A stretch of 64,000 nucleotides of DNA from UBA1413 sp964650525 (lineage in GTDB: Bacteria > Bacteroidota > Bacteroidia > Bacteroidales > Prolixibacteraceae): positions 117,041 to 181,040 of the forward strand of contig CAZYUA010000003.1 of the NCBI GenBank assembly GCA_964650525.1, given 5' to 3'. A program made the position numbers and the translations under genes. Below are positions 17,953 to 26,812 of this stretch, one piece after another. Below the pieces are notes generated by a model, which saw nothing but the letters and a program-made list of their open reading frames with translations, was not told the DNA's origin and did no database searches. How positions within the stretch are numbered: position 1 is the first letter of the stretch; every line of letters starts with the position of its first letter.

Positions 17953-19389
17953 ATGAATATGAAGCTTAAACTTCTGGTATTGTTATCGTTGGCTTTTGTT
18001 TTCTTTGGTTGTCCTTCGAATAAAACAAGTAAATCCCGCACTACCGGGTGGAGTTACAACGCTCCCGAAACAGGTAATATTCCTTACAAATCGGGTTATG
18101 AACAGGCTGCCGGCCCGGGTTTGGTATTTATTGAAGGCGGCACCTTCACCATGGGGCAAGTTGAAGAGGATGTGATGTCGAAATGGGATAACACACCCCG
18201 CCGTATCACTGTAGCCTCCTTTTATATGGACGAAACCGAAGTGTCGAACCAGGATTACAGGGAGTATGTTTACTGGGTCGAACGGGTTTATCCCGGCGAC
18301 AGGGGAAAAAAGGAATCGGTTCTTCCCGACACGTTACAATGGCGTGAAGAACTTGCCTATAATGAACCTTACATTCAGAACTATTTCCGCCACCCCGCCT
18401 ACAACGATTATCCCGTGGTGGGAGTTACCTGGGTCCAGGCCAATGCATACTGCTCCTGGCGTACCGACAGGGTGAACGAGCAGATTCTGGTTGAAAAGGG
18501 AATTCTGAACCACGATCCTTCGCAAACCGGGCAGAATGTGTTTACTACCGACACCTACCTTGCCGGCATGTACCAGGGCGTACAAGGAAACAAACCGCAA
18601 ACTGTCGGTGACGGTGCAACCCGCAGCGTCAGATGGGAAGACGGGATTCTGCTTCCTACCTACCGTTTGCCAACAGAGGCTGAATGGGAATATGCTGCCC
18701 TGGGCCTTATCGGCAATGCCGATGGGGAACTTCTTACCGACCGCAGAATGTACCCATGGAATGGCACCTACCTGCGCGAAGATTCTAAAAAGAACAAAGG
18801 CAGAATGCAGGCCAACTTCACCCGAGGAAGGGGCGACCTGATGGGTATGGCCGGAGCCCTCAACGACAACGCCGACATTGCCTCTACCATTAAATCATAC
18901 CAGCCCAACGATTACGGACTCTATTGCATGGCCGGTAACGTGAACGAATGGGTATTCGATGTGTACAGGCCTCTCTCCTTCCGGGATGTGGCTGAATTCC
19001 AGCCTATGCGGGGAAATATCTTCACAGTACCCCACAAAGATGAAAACGGAAACCTCGTCCGCGATGAATACGGGGTGATCAAACTGGATACCCTGGCAGA
19101 TTACCGGAATTTCAAGGACGGTGATCCCAATTCGCAAATTATCGAAGGCGACCAATGGACTGCCATTCAAGGAAATACTACGAAAGATATGTATATCCAG
19201 GATGACCGGCAAGGTTACTTCTCGTCGCTGATCGGAGATGATGTCCGCGTTTACAAAGGCGGATCCTGGAAAGACAGGCCGTACTGGCTGACTCCGGGCA
19301 CCCGCCGGTACCTCCAGGAAACCAAATCACAGAACGACCTGGGCTTCCGCTGCGCCATGACCCGCGTAGGAAGCCCCGGAGGCTTCTGA
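17953..19389 (+). CDS. gldJ: GldJ, gliding motility lipoprotein with an FGE/SUMF1 domain
   Basis: A 478-residue lipoprotein; the signal ends at VFFGC (Cys20). From about residue 55 on it is a formylglycine-generating-enzyme-type fold (FIEGGTFTMGQ, MDETEVSNQDYREY, YRLPTEAEWEYAA, CMAGNVNEWVFDVY, GGSWKDRPYW, LGFRCAM). GldJ proteins have this fold but are structural parts of the gliding/type IX apparatus and are not known as sulfatase-activating enzymes. GldK shares the fold; the location beside porU and murF favours GldJ. ATGs at 17953 and 17959 are both usable. Confidence 0.9.
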   Translation: MNMKLKLLVLLSLAFVFFGCPSNKTSKSRTTGWSYNAPETGNIPYKSGYEQAAGPGLVFIEGGTFTMGQVEEDVMSKWDNTPRRITVASFYMDETEVSNQDYREYVYWVERVYPGDRGKKESVLPDTLQWREELAYNEPYIQNYFRHPAYNDYPVVGVTWVQANAYCSWRTDRVNEQILVEKGILNHDPSQTGQNVFTTDTYLAGMYQGVQGNKPQTVGDGATRSVRWEDGILLPTYRLPTEAEWEYAALGLIGNADGELLTDRRMYPWNGTYLREDSKKNKGRMQANFTRGRGDLMGMAGALNDNADIASTIKSYQPNDYGLYCMAGNVNEWVFDVYRPLSFRDVAEFQPMRGNIFTVPHKDENGNLVRDEYGVIKLDTLADYRNFKDGDPNSQIIEGDQWTAIQGNTTKDMYIQDDRQGYFSSLIGDDVRVYKGGSWKDRPYWLTPGTRRYLQETKSQNDLGFRCAMTRVGSPGGF

Positions 19390-19399
19390 TCGCCCGGAT

Positions 19400-20701
19400 A
19401 TGAACACCGGACAACTGTACGAACTCTTTCTCCGCTATCCCTTCGTTTCGACCGACAGCAGGAAATCAGTGCCGGGGTCCCTGTTTTTCGCCCTTAAAGG
19501 AGATCAGCACGACGGGAACCTATTTGCTGCCCGCGCCCTCGAAAACGGCGCTTCCTATGCCATTGTCGACAATCCTGCCTGTGCGGCTGACAGCCGCTAT
19601 ATTCTGGTTCGTGATGCCCTGAAAGCCCTCCAGGAATTGGCAGCACACCACCGACGGAAACTCCGGATACCCGTTATCGCTATTACCGGCACCAACGGAA
19701 AAACCACCACCAAAGAACTGGTGGCAGCTGTACTTTCCACACAACGGAATGTCGAATACACCAGGGGAAACCTGAACAACCATATCGGAGTACCCCTGAC
19801 TCTTCTGACCCTCCACTCCGGCACAGAAATAGCCGTCGTCGAAATGGGCGCCAACCACCCCGGAGAAATTGACTTTCTGTGCCATATCGCAGACCCTGGG
19901 TTCGGGTTGATAACCAACGTGGGTAAAGCACACCTGGAAGGATTCGGCAGCTTAGACGGCATTCTGAAAGCGAAAAGTGAACTCTACCGTTATGTGGAAC
20001 GTAACCATGGCACCCTGTTCATCAACGGAGACAACCCCTTACTTGACCAGGCTGCAGGGAATCGGTTAAAAAGGATCCAATACGGTCTGTCCGAAAAAAA
20101 CAGCATCCGGGGAAAAGCCATCGACAACCAATCCCTATTCCTGTCGGTCGAAATCTGGCTCTTTCAAAATGGGCCCTACCAAATTCATTCACACCTAACC
20201 GGGGGGTACAATGTGGAAAACCTACTGGCCGCAGCTGCTATTGGCGATTTCTTCGGCATCAGTCCTTACAACATCCAATCAGCTCTCGAAAACTACCAGC
20301 CGGCCAACAACCGGTCGCAACTGACTCCCCGGGGATCAAACACCCTGATTGTGGATGCCTACAATGCAAATCCTGCCAGTATGATGGCTTCACTCTCCAG
20401 TTTTTTCACAAAAAAAGCTTCCGGCAAAGTAGTCATTCTGGGTGATATGCTGGAACTGGGAGACGATTCAATCAGAGAACATCAGCAAATAGTAGATTTT
20501 CTGGCTGAACAAGAGGAAACTGCTGTTTATCTCTGCGGCAGCCAGTTTTGTCAAACCAACATCCCCGGACATTTCAACACCTTCAGAGATACAGAGGAAC
20601 TCATCCGGTTTCTCCAGCTTCACCCGGTGCTGAACTCCCTGGTCCTGATCAAGGGATCAAGGGGCATGAAAATGGAGCAAATCCTGAATTTCTTTAATTG
20701 A
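19400..20701 (+). CDS. murF: UDP-N-acetylmuramoyl-tripeptide--D-alanyl-D-alanine ligase
   Basis: A 433-residue Mur ligase that adds D-Ala-D-Ala to the UDP-MurNAc tripeptide, the last cytoplasmic step of the peptidoglycan precursor. The ATP-binding loop ITGTNGKTTTKE lies near residues 93-105; NLNNHIGVPLTLL and VEMGANHPGEI follow, and the C-terminal domain has DAYNANPASM. It begins 10 bases after gldJ and must be co-transcribed. Its end overlaps the convergent thioredoxin gene by 8 bases. Confidence 0.95.
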   Translation: MNTGQLYELFLRYPFVSTDSRKSVPGSLFFALKGDQHDGNLFAARALENGASYAIVDNPACAADSRYILVRDALKALQELAAHHRRKLRIPVIAITGTNGKTTTKELVAAVLSTQRNVEYTRGNLNNHIGVPLTLLTLHSGTEIAVVEMGANHPGEIDFLCHIADPGFGLITNVGKAHLEGFGSLDGILKAKSELYRYVERNHGTLFINGDNPLLDQAAGNRLKRIQYGLSEKNSIRGKAIDNQSLFLSVEIWLFQNGPYQIHSHLTGGYNVENLLAAAAIGDFFGISPYNIQSALENYQPANNRSQLTPRGSNTLIVDAYNANPASMMASLSSFFTKKASGKVVILGDMLELGDDSIREHQQIVDFLAEQEETAVYLCGSQFCQTNIPGHFNTFRDTEELIRFLQLHPVLNSLVLIKGSRGMKMEQILNFFN

Positions 20702-21065
20702 CCAATGGCCGTTCCACCTTAAGCACATCAGAAATTGCCTGTATAAATGTCGCCTTGGGAAGTGCCCCCATGGCCATCTGTGGCTGCCCGGAAACAGGCA
20801 CAAACAATAGCGACGGAATGCTCTGAATCCCGAACATCCCTGCCAGTTCCTGCTGCTCTTCGGTGTTCACCTTGTAAATCACCAGCGAATCACCATACTC
20901 TTTTTGCAATTCCTCCAGTACCGGCGCAACCATTTTACACGGACCGCACCAGTCGGCATAGAAATCAATCAGACAGGGAACCCCCCCCTCATATTTCCAT
21001 TCCTTGTTTTGTTCCCAGTTGAACACCTTTTCTTTAAAGGTCTCGATAGTCAAATGCTCCAACAT
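20694..21065 (-). CDS. trxA: Thioredoxin
   Basis: A 123-residue thioredoxin with the active site WCGPC (Cys40 and Cys43) preceded by DFYADWC, and the cis-proline region SIPSLLF. No signal peptide is present, so it reduces cytoplasmic disulfides. An N-terminal stretch of about 15 extra residues (FNWEQNKEWKYEGG) distinguishes this Bacteroidota subtype from E. coli TrxA. It ends inside the last codons of murF on the opposite strand. Confidence 0.93.
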   Translation of the reverse strand: MLEHLTIETFKEKVFNWEQNKEWKYEGGVPCLIDFYADWCGPCKMVAPVLEELQKEYGDSLVIYKVNTEEQQELAGMFGIQSIPSLLFVPVSGQPQMAMGALPKATFIQAISDVLKVERPLVN

Positions 21066-21173
21066 AATCCTCGATTATTGATATTACATATTTATATATG
21101 TTCATACGTTAATCAAAAAAGATACCAACCCTGATTCGGAAACCGATTCTGGTTTACGGGAGTGAATTTATTG

Positions 21174-21181
21174 TAATTTTG
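21174..21181 (+). promoter_or_regulatory. -7 box (TAATTTTG) before the CCA-adding enzyme gene
   Basis: An exact TAnnTTTG match whose last bases overlap the possible TTG start at 21179. It implies transcription from about 21188 and so favours the ATG at 21200 as the start, leaving a leader of about a dozen bases. A TTTA at 21153-21156 is the only -33 candidate. Confidence 0.55.
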
Positions 21182-21199
21182 TCACATTCTTTGCAGAAT

Positions 21200-22648
21200 A
21201 TGGCAGGAACGAAAAACAGAATTGCTTCCCCCGGGGTCTTAAAGGAAAAATTTGGCAGGTCTGTGTTCAGGACGATTGGCAGAATTGCCGACCAGGAACA
21301 GCTTGAAACTTACGTGATCGGGGGATATGTCAGAGATGTCCTCCTGGGGCGGAGTACGAAAGATGTTGATATCATGACAGTAGGCAACGGTATAGAACTG
21401 GCCGCAAAGGTAGCTGTTGCCCTGGGGATCAGGAGGGAAGTGGTCGTTTTCAAAAATTTCGGCACCGCCATGTTGCGGTACAGGAATATTGATGTGGAGT
21501 TTGTCGGCGCCAGGAAAGAATCGTACCATGCTGACAGCCGGAAACCGGAGGTGGATAGGGGCACTTTGGAGGATGATCAGAAAAGGAGGGATTTTACGAT
21601 CAATGCGATGGCTGTCAGTCTCAATGAAACCACCTTCGGAAGGTTGACTGACCCGTTTGGGGGCATTTCCGATTTGCAGGATGGGATTATCCGCACGCCC
21701 CTCGACCCGGATACCACTTTTTCTGACGATCCGCTGCGGATGATGCGGGCAGTGCGGTTTTCCGCCCAACTGGGTTTCACGATTTGTGAGGAAACTTTTC
21801 AATCGATTTCGCAGAACCGGGAGCGGATCAGGATTGTCTCTTCTGAGCGGATCACGGACGAGTTGAACAAAATCATCCTGGCTCCGATGCCGTCGGAAGG
21901 ATTTATACTATTGGAAAAGACCGGTCTTCTATCGATTATTTTTCCCGAATTAACCAGGATGAAAGGAGTGGACAAGATCAGGGGCATCGGTCATAAGGAT
22001 AATTTCTACCACACACTGAAGGTCTTAGACCAGGTTGCCGCGCGGTCGGGTGATTTGTGGCTCCGCTGGGCGGCCCTTCTCCACGACATTGCCAAACCTG
22101 CTACCAAAAAGTTCGTGGAGGGCCAGGGCTGGACGTTTTATTCCCACCATCTGGCAGGAGCCAGGATGGTCCCGTCCATATTCCGCCGGTTAAAGCTTCC
22201 ACTGAATGAAAAGATGAAATATGTACAGAAATTAGTGGACCTTCATATGCGACCCATTTCCCTGGCCGAAGAAATCGTGACCGATTCGGCAGTAAGACGG
22301 TTGCTCTTTGATGCCGGCGATACGATCGACGACCTGATGACCCTGTGCGAAGCCGACATTACGTCCGGGAATGAGGTAAAAGTCAGGAAACACCTGGAGA
22401 ATTTCCAGCTTGTCCGGGGTAAGCTGAAGGAGATCGACGAAAAGGATGCCATCCGGAATTTCCAGCCTCCCGTTACCGGTGAAGACATTATGGACACCTT
22501 TGGTCTTGCTCCCTGCAGGGAGGTGGGAATCATCAAGAATTTTCTCAAGGATGCCATTCTCGACGGATTGATCGGCAACAACCGGGAGGAAGCCTACCGA
22601 CTGATGCTTGCCAGGGGAGAGGAACTGGGGTTGACGCCGGTAAGCTGA
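21200..22648 (+). CDS. cca: CCA tRNA nucleotidyltransferase with HD domain
   Basis: A class II tRNA nucleotidyltransferase, 482 residues from the ATG at 21200, which builds or repairs the 3' CCA of tRNAs. The head domain has GGYVRDVLLGRSTKDVDI with the catalytic DxD, followed by RRDFTINAMAVS and the DPLRMMRAVRFSAQLGF neck motif. An HD domain follows (LLHDIAKPATKKF, near residues 290-300), which may give phosphatase or phosphodiesterase activity. All three tRNAs in the window lack an encoded CCA, so the enzyme is needed. The start is chosen from the position of the -7 box. Confidence 0.93.
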   Translation: MAGTKNRIASPGVLKEKFGRSVFRTIGRIADQEQLETYVIGGYVRDVLLGRSTKDVDIMTVGNGIELAAKVAVALGIRREVVVFKNFGTAMLRYRNIDVEFVGARKESYHADSRKPEVDRGTLEDDQKRRDFTINAMAVSLNETTFGRLTDPFGGISDLQDGIIRTPLDPDTTFSDDPLRMMRAVRFSAQLGFTICEETFQSISQNRERIRIVSSERITDELNKIILAPMPSEGFILLEKTGLLSIIFPELTRMKGVDKIRGIGHKDNFYHTLKVLDQVAARSGDLWLRWAALLHDIAKPATKKFVEGQGWTFYSHHLAGARMVPSIFRRLKLPLNEKMKYVQKLVDLHMRPISLAEEIVTDSAVRRLLFDAGDTIDDLMTLCEADITSGNEVKVRKHLENFQLVRGKLKEIDEKDAIRNFQPPVTGEDIMDTFGLAPCREVGIIKNFLKDAILDGLIGNNREEAYRLMLARGEELGLTPVS

Positions 22649-22775
22649 GCGGCCTGCCACAGGCTGGCCGGGAAAAGATTCCGGTTGCAATCCGGAAACC
22701 ATTCGTGCAAGTCCGCCTTCTGAATCTGCGGGCACCCCTCCGGGAAAAAGAAAAGATGGCATCAGGGGTGAACAG

Positions 22776-23849
22776 TTATTTCTCCGGTATCCCTGCCGCC
22801 GGACCTTTCCTAAGCACCAGAAGAACCGGCAAGTGGTCGCTGTAGCCTCCTTTGTACTGAAATCCCACATAGGTCCTGTTCAGCTTCCTGCCCCCGTATT
22901 GTTCATCGGGCTCCAGCAGGAAAGGGGCATCCAGGATGGTAGCATCGTCAGGGGAGCAATAAAGAGCCCCAAGGGAATCCAGCAACGGTTCACTGATGAT
23001 CACCTGGTCAAACAGGTTCCATTGGGATTGGTATTTCAGGGTTCCCTTTCCCTTCAGCAGCCAGTCCGCACTGAGGTTGCGCAGGGCACCCGCAGGATTG
23101 CAGGGATCGCTGCCTGGGCAAACCAGTTCGCGTATGCTTTGATCCCCGGGTTGGTCGTTAAAGTCGCCCATGACCACCACAGCAGGATGGGCAAATTTCG
23201 CTCCCAGGCAGTCGATTTCTGTGCGGAGCCTTATGGCAGCTGCCAGCCGATGGGGACGGGTTTCCATCAATCCGGCATACCGCGAGGGCCAATGGTTAAA
23301 AAACAGGTGAAGGGTATCAAGGCCGTCTACTACTCCCGAAATATACAGGATCTCCCTGGTTGCCGGCAATGGCTCCCCCTCCTCAACCGGAGGAAAATAG
23401 CGATACTCCAGGGGTTCAAACAGATCGGGGCGGTAAAGGGCTGCCACATCGATTCCCCGTTCATCGGGCGAATCTTTGTGGATAACCTGGTAGTTCCATG
23501 CCCTCAATGGCCCGTGCCTTGCCAGTCGCTCCAGGACCTCCCGGTTTTCAACTTCGCACATTCCGATGATGGCGGGTGGCTCCCAATGACCCGTATTGGT
23601 GATCACCTTTGAAATACGGGTAAGCTTTGTGTACAAACGGTACCCCGTCCAATGCCTCCCCCCATCCGGCAAAAACTCCTCATCGAGGGTCAGGGAATCG
23701 TTGACGATGTCGAATAGATTTTCCGGATTATAAAACATGACAGTTGCTACCGGCTCCTGGGCAGATAAAAGAAGCGATGCAGGTAAAACAGCCCAAAAAA
23801 GAAGCAGAAAAACCAGGGTTTTACTTCGCTTTTTTCTCGATCCGCTCAA
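22776..23849 (-). CDS. Secreted endonuclease/exonuclease/phosphatase family protein
   Basis: An EEP-fold hydrolase of about 357 residues. Motifs are MFYNPENLFDIVND, IIGMCEVENREVL, VVMGDFNDQPGD and GGYSDHLPVLL, which supply the metal and catalytic residues of the DNase I-like family. A signal peptide is clear (KKRSKTLVFLLLF ... LLLSAQEP), so it acts in the periplasm or outside. No ATG sits at the right place; the TTG at 23849 gives a normal signal peptide and overlaps the upstream gene by 29 bases. ATGs at 23939 and 23990 would add a long non-secretory lead. Substrate unknown. Confidence 0.8.
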   Translation of the reverse strand: MSGSRKKRSKTLVFLLLFWAVLPASLLLSAQEPVATVMFYNPENLFDIVNDSLTLDEEFLPDGGRHWTGYRLYTKLTRISKVITNTGHWEPPAIIGMCEVENREVLERLARHGPLRAWNYQVIHKDSPDERGIDVAALYRPDLFEPLEYRYFPPVEEGEPLPATREILYISGVVDGLDTLHLFFNHWPSRYAGLMETRPHRLAAAIRLRTEIDCLGAKFAHPAVVVMGDFNDQPGDQSIRELVCPGSDPCNPAGALRNLSADWLLKGKGTLKYQSQWNLFDQVIISEPLLDSLGALYCSPDDATILDAPFLLEPDEQYGGRKLNRTYVGFQYKGGYSDHLPVLLVLRKGPAAGIPEK

Positions 23850-25269
23850 AAGCTCCCAAATCAGGCCCTTTGTCGGCCGTGCGGTCTTTGCCCTTCGCGT
23901 CAAAAGGGAAAAGTTTTGAGTATACCGGGCTACCCGCATCCTTGGCTGGCGACAGAGTGTCGAGTTCAAAAACCAGGTCCTTGGTAACATCGATGAATTT
24001 GGGATCGTAAGGGGTTCCTTTCAGAATATTGTTGTAATGGTTCTTATCGGAGATGTTGAAGGTGTCGGGCATCTGCAGAATGCAATGGTCAAAGTAGTAA
24101 TTGAACAATTTCTCCTTGTTGAAACCAAGTTCCAGTTCCACCCTGTTGTTCCCGTAAATGATGGAATTACCGAACAGGGCTTTGGTGAGGTCGCCGAGAT
24201 AAACCGTTTTGTTGCCTTCCTTACCCGTAATTTCAAGCATGTTGGAAATAGTCAGCGAACTGGTGGACCGGGTTTTCTGGGAATACCCCCCCCAGTAGTT
24301 GGCAATGGTGGTATGGTAAAACTCATATTCACCTCCCACCAGCAGGGCAACAGCGTAAAAGCCGCAGTTGGCCACCACGGTGTTGTGGGCAGCAATCTTC
24401 GACTTGAGGGCAAAAATCCCGGCATACGACATATTCTCAATTTTCGTATTCGACAGGGTTACCGTGGCAAAACCCTCGTGCTCGATAGTCCCGACCTGAA
24501 GCCCTATGACCCCGTTCCGGATATGGGCATGATTAAAAAGATTCCCCTTGCTACCTGAAAAAAGCAGGATCCCGTTCCATTGCTCCGGAACATCCTTGTA
24601 CGAATCTTCCAACCGGTCGGCGAGGAAAAGTACCGGGTTTTCGACTGTTCCGTTTACGATTATGGTACCCTTTACATACAACCCGGCATCTTTGTGAAAA
24701 TGAATCCGGGTGCCTGCCTCAATAGTCAGTGTCGATAAGGTGTCTACATAAGCATAATTGTATACCAAATAGGGCTTATCGCTGATCCAGGTCTCATTGC
24801 CCAGAACAACCTCCTTGATCAGATGGAAATCTTGTCCCCAGGCAATCAGGGGTATAGACTGAGCATTAAAATTCGTGATGAACCGGATGCTGTCTTTCAC
24901 CACCATGGGGAGATTCTGGCCATTGGGGTCAACTGTCACCTCCACAAAAATAAAAATGCTGTCATTCCCCGGAATTTCGACATCGTACACCTCATTTCCT
25001 GCCATTCCGTTGACATTCATCCTGAAACTGCTGAACTCGCCTCCGCCGATTTTAATGCTTGATATCAACAACTTTTCCTTATACGGGTTAAAAACCTTCA
25101 ATAACCGGGTTGTTGAACCAATGGTGGAGAATACTGTGTCGAACATAACGGTATCGGCTGAAAACGTCAGTTGCGCATCAGGCGATCCAAGGTATTTCTC
25201 ATCTTCGCAGGAAATGACAGATACCAACCCCAGTGCCAGAAGCAATATAAACAGAAGATTTCTTCGCAA
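23821..25269 (-). CDS. Lipoprotein with right-handed beta-helix (choice-of-anchor Q-like)
   Basis: A protein of about 483 residues with a lipobox VISC (Cys20 from the chosen start). The first 120 residues look like an Ig-like anchor domain (LTFSADTVMFDTVFSTIGS, VFNPYKEKLLIS). Then a series of beta-helix turns follows (LTIEAGTRIHFHKDAGLYVKG, repeated Asn/Gly-rich coils), ending DLGAFER, as in bacterial parallel beta-helix surface proteins. The open frame begins at the ATG 25356, but that puts 49 residues before the lipobox cysteine; the TTG at 25269 fits a lipoprotein signal better. It follows the symporter in the same operon. Ligand unknown. Confidence 0.75.
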   Translation of the reverse strand: MRRNLLFILLLALGLVSVISCEDEKYLGSPDAQLTFSADTVMFDTVFSTIGSTTRLLKVFNPYKEKLLISSIKIGGGEFSSFRMNVNGMAGNEVYDVEIPGNDSIFIFVEVTVDPNGQNLPMVVKDSIRFITNFNAQSIPLIAWGQDFHLIKEVVLGNETWISDKPYLVYNYAYVDTLSTLTIEAGTRIHFHKDAGLYVKGTIIVNGTVENPVLFLADRLEDSYKDVPEQWNGILLFSGSKGNLFNHAHIRNGVIGLQVGTIEHEGFATVTLSNTKIENMSYAGIFALKSKIAAHNTVVANCGFYAVALLVGGEYEFYHTTIANYWGGYSQKTRSTSSLTISNMLEITGKEGNKTVYLGDLTKALFGNSIIYGNNRVELELGFNKEKLFNYYFDHCILQMPDTFNISDKNHYNNILKGTPYDPKFIDVTKDLVFELDTLSPAKDAGSPVYSKLFPFDAKGKDRTADKGPDLGAFERIEKKAK

Positions 25270-25369
25270 GGGTCTGTTTTTAACAAAACGGAATTCACGG
25301 AAAATTAGTATTCCGTTTGATGGCTCTAATTTACATTTTTTAACAATTCCAAACAAATAAAAAACTGTT

Positions 25370-26812
25370 TTAACCTGCCTTTTTTGAAATCAGGTACAAT
25401 CCGGTCACCATCAGGAGTCCGTTCAATATCAGTAATTCGAAACCAAAAGAATAGCCAGCCAGGAGTTCTTCAGAGTTGGCGTCAATCAGATAGGAGATCA
25501 GAGGGGAGAGGAGTGCAACCAACGGCACCCACCGGTCTTTGACGATTCGTTTTCCCAAGAGGCCGAAGAGGAACAATCCGAGGATGGGTCCGTAGGTATA
25601 GCCGGCGACTCTGAAAACTGCCACTACCACACTCTGGTCATTGACAGCCCGGAACAGGAGGATGATAAGGATCAGCAAAAGGGAGAACATCAGGTGGGAC
25701 CTGATTTTCATGCGGGCTCGCTTTTGTTCTGTGAGGTTTTGCACATGGAGGAAGTCATAACTCAGAGTGGTGGTCAGGGAGGTTAGGGCAGAATCGGCAC
25801 TGGAATAAGCGGCAGCAATAACCCCCACCAGGAAGGCTATGGCGACGGTCAATCCCAGTTGGTTAAAGGCAAGCCAGGGGAATACATCGTCGGAGCGGCC
25901 GGGAAGGGTCAGCTGGCGTTTTTCGGCAAACAGGTAGAGAAGTACTCCCAGGCATAAAAACAGGAATACCGTGCCTATAAAGGCAAAACTAAATACGGTC
26001 ATATTTTTACGGGATTCCTTTAATGTCTTACATGTCAGATTCTTCTGCATCTGGTCCTGGTCCATACCCACAATCACCAGCGTGGTGAAAATTCCGGCTA
26101 CGAATTGCTTGAAGAAGTTATTTCCCGACTTCCAGTCCCATGTAAAAATGTCGGATAAGGGGCTGTTACTGATTTCGCGGACCATCGTACCGAAAGTCCA
26201 CCCCAGCTGCCGGGTTATTACATGGATGGTCAGGATGACAGCACCAACCAGGAAGAGGGTCTGGAGGCTGTCGGTCCAGACAATGGTTTTCACCCCCCCT
26301 TTGAAAGTATAGACCCAGATCAGGGCTATGCTCACTGTAACAGTGACAGTGAAGGGTATTTTAAACGCATCAAAAAAGGCTATTTGGAGCACCCCGGCAG
26401 CAAGGTAAAGACGGAAAGCGGCCCCGATCAGTTTGGAAATAATGAAGAAGAAGGACCCGGTTTTCAGGGAGCAAGGGCCAAAACGGTCGCCAAGGAAGGA
26501 ATAGATGGAGACCAGCTTCATCCGGTAATAGACCGGCAGGAGGAAGCCAGCGACCAGCCAATAGCCCACGAGGTTACCGAGGGCAAACTGAAGGTAAGCA
26601 AATCCGGAGTTTCCCACCTCCCCGGGCACCGAGATAAAGGTAACCCCTGAAATGGTAGCCCCCAGCATGGCAAAGGCTACCAGGTACCAGGGAGACCGGC
26701 GGTTAGCGATATAAAATGTCTGGGTATCGGCTTTCCTGGAGCTAAACCAGGCCACCACCAGTAAAAGGGCGAAATACCCGCCGACAATGGCAAAAACAAG
26801 AGTCGGATTCAT
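25370..26812 (-). CDS. Sodium:solute symporter (SSS family)
   Basis: A 480-residue membrane protein with about 13 spans in the SSS/SLC5 pattern. It opens NPTLVFAIVGGYFALLLVVAWF, with the family region AMLGATISGVTFISVPGEVG after the second span and GGVKTIVWTDSLQTLFLVGA in the middle. It would drive import of a small solute with sodium. Its ATG overlaps the NamZ stop (ATGA), so the two are translationally coupled, which points to a cell-wall sugar or muropeptide as the solute; this is inferred from context only. Sialic acid, sugar or amino acid transport cannot be excluded. Confidence 0.9.
   Translation of the reverse strand: MNPTLVFAIVGGYFALLLVVAWFSSRKADTQTFYIANRRSPWYLVAFAMLGATISGVTFISVPGEVGNSGFAYLQFALGNLVGYWLVAGFLLPVYYRMKLVSIYSFLGDRFGPCSLKTGSFFFIISKLIGAAFRLYLAAGVLQIAFFDAFKIPFTVTVTVSIALIWVYTFKGGVKTIVWTDSLQTLFLVGAVILTIHVITRQLGWTFGTMVREISNSPLSDIFTWDWKSGNNFFKQFVAGIFTTLVIVGMDQDQMQKNLTCKTLKESRKNMTVFSFAFIGTVFLFLCLGVLLYLFAEKRQLTLPGRSDDVFPWLAFNQLGLTVAIAFLVGVIAAAYSSADSALTSLTTTLSYDFLHVQNLTEQKRARMKIRSHLMFSLLLILIILLFRAVNDQSVVVAVFRVAGYTYGPILGLFLFGLLGKRIVKDRWVPLVALLSPLISYLIDANSEELLAGYSFGFELLILNGLLMVTGLYLISKKAG

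Noticed and set aside
17953..19389. Formylglycine-generating enzyme (sulfatase activator)
   Set aside because: The fold matches, but the lipoprotein signal and the porU-murF location fit GldJ, which is not known as an enzyme.
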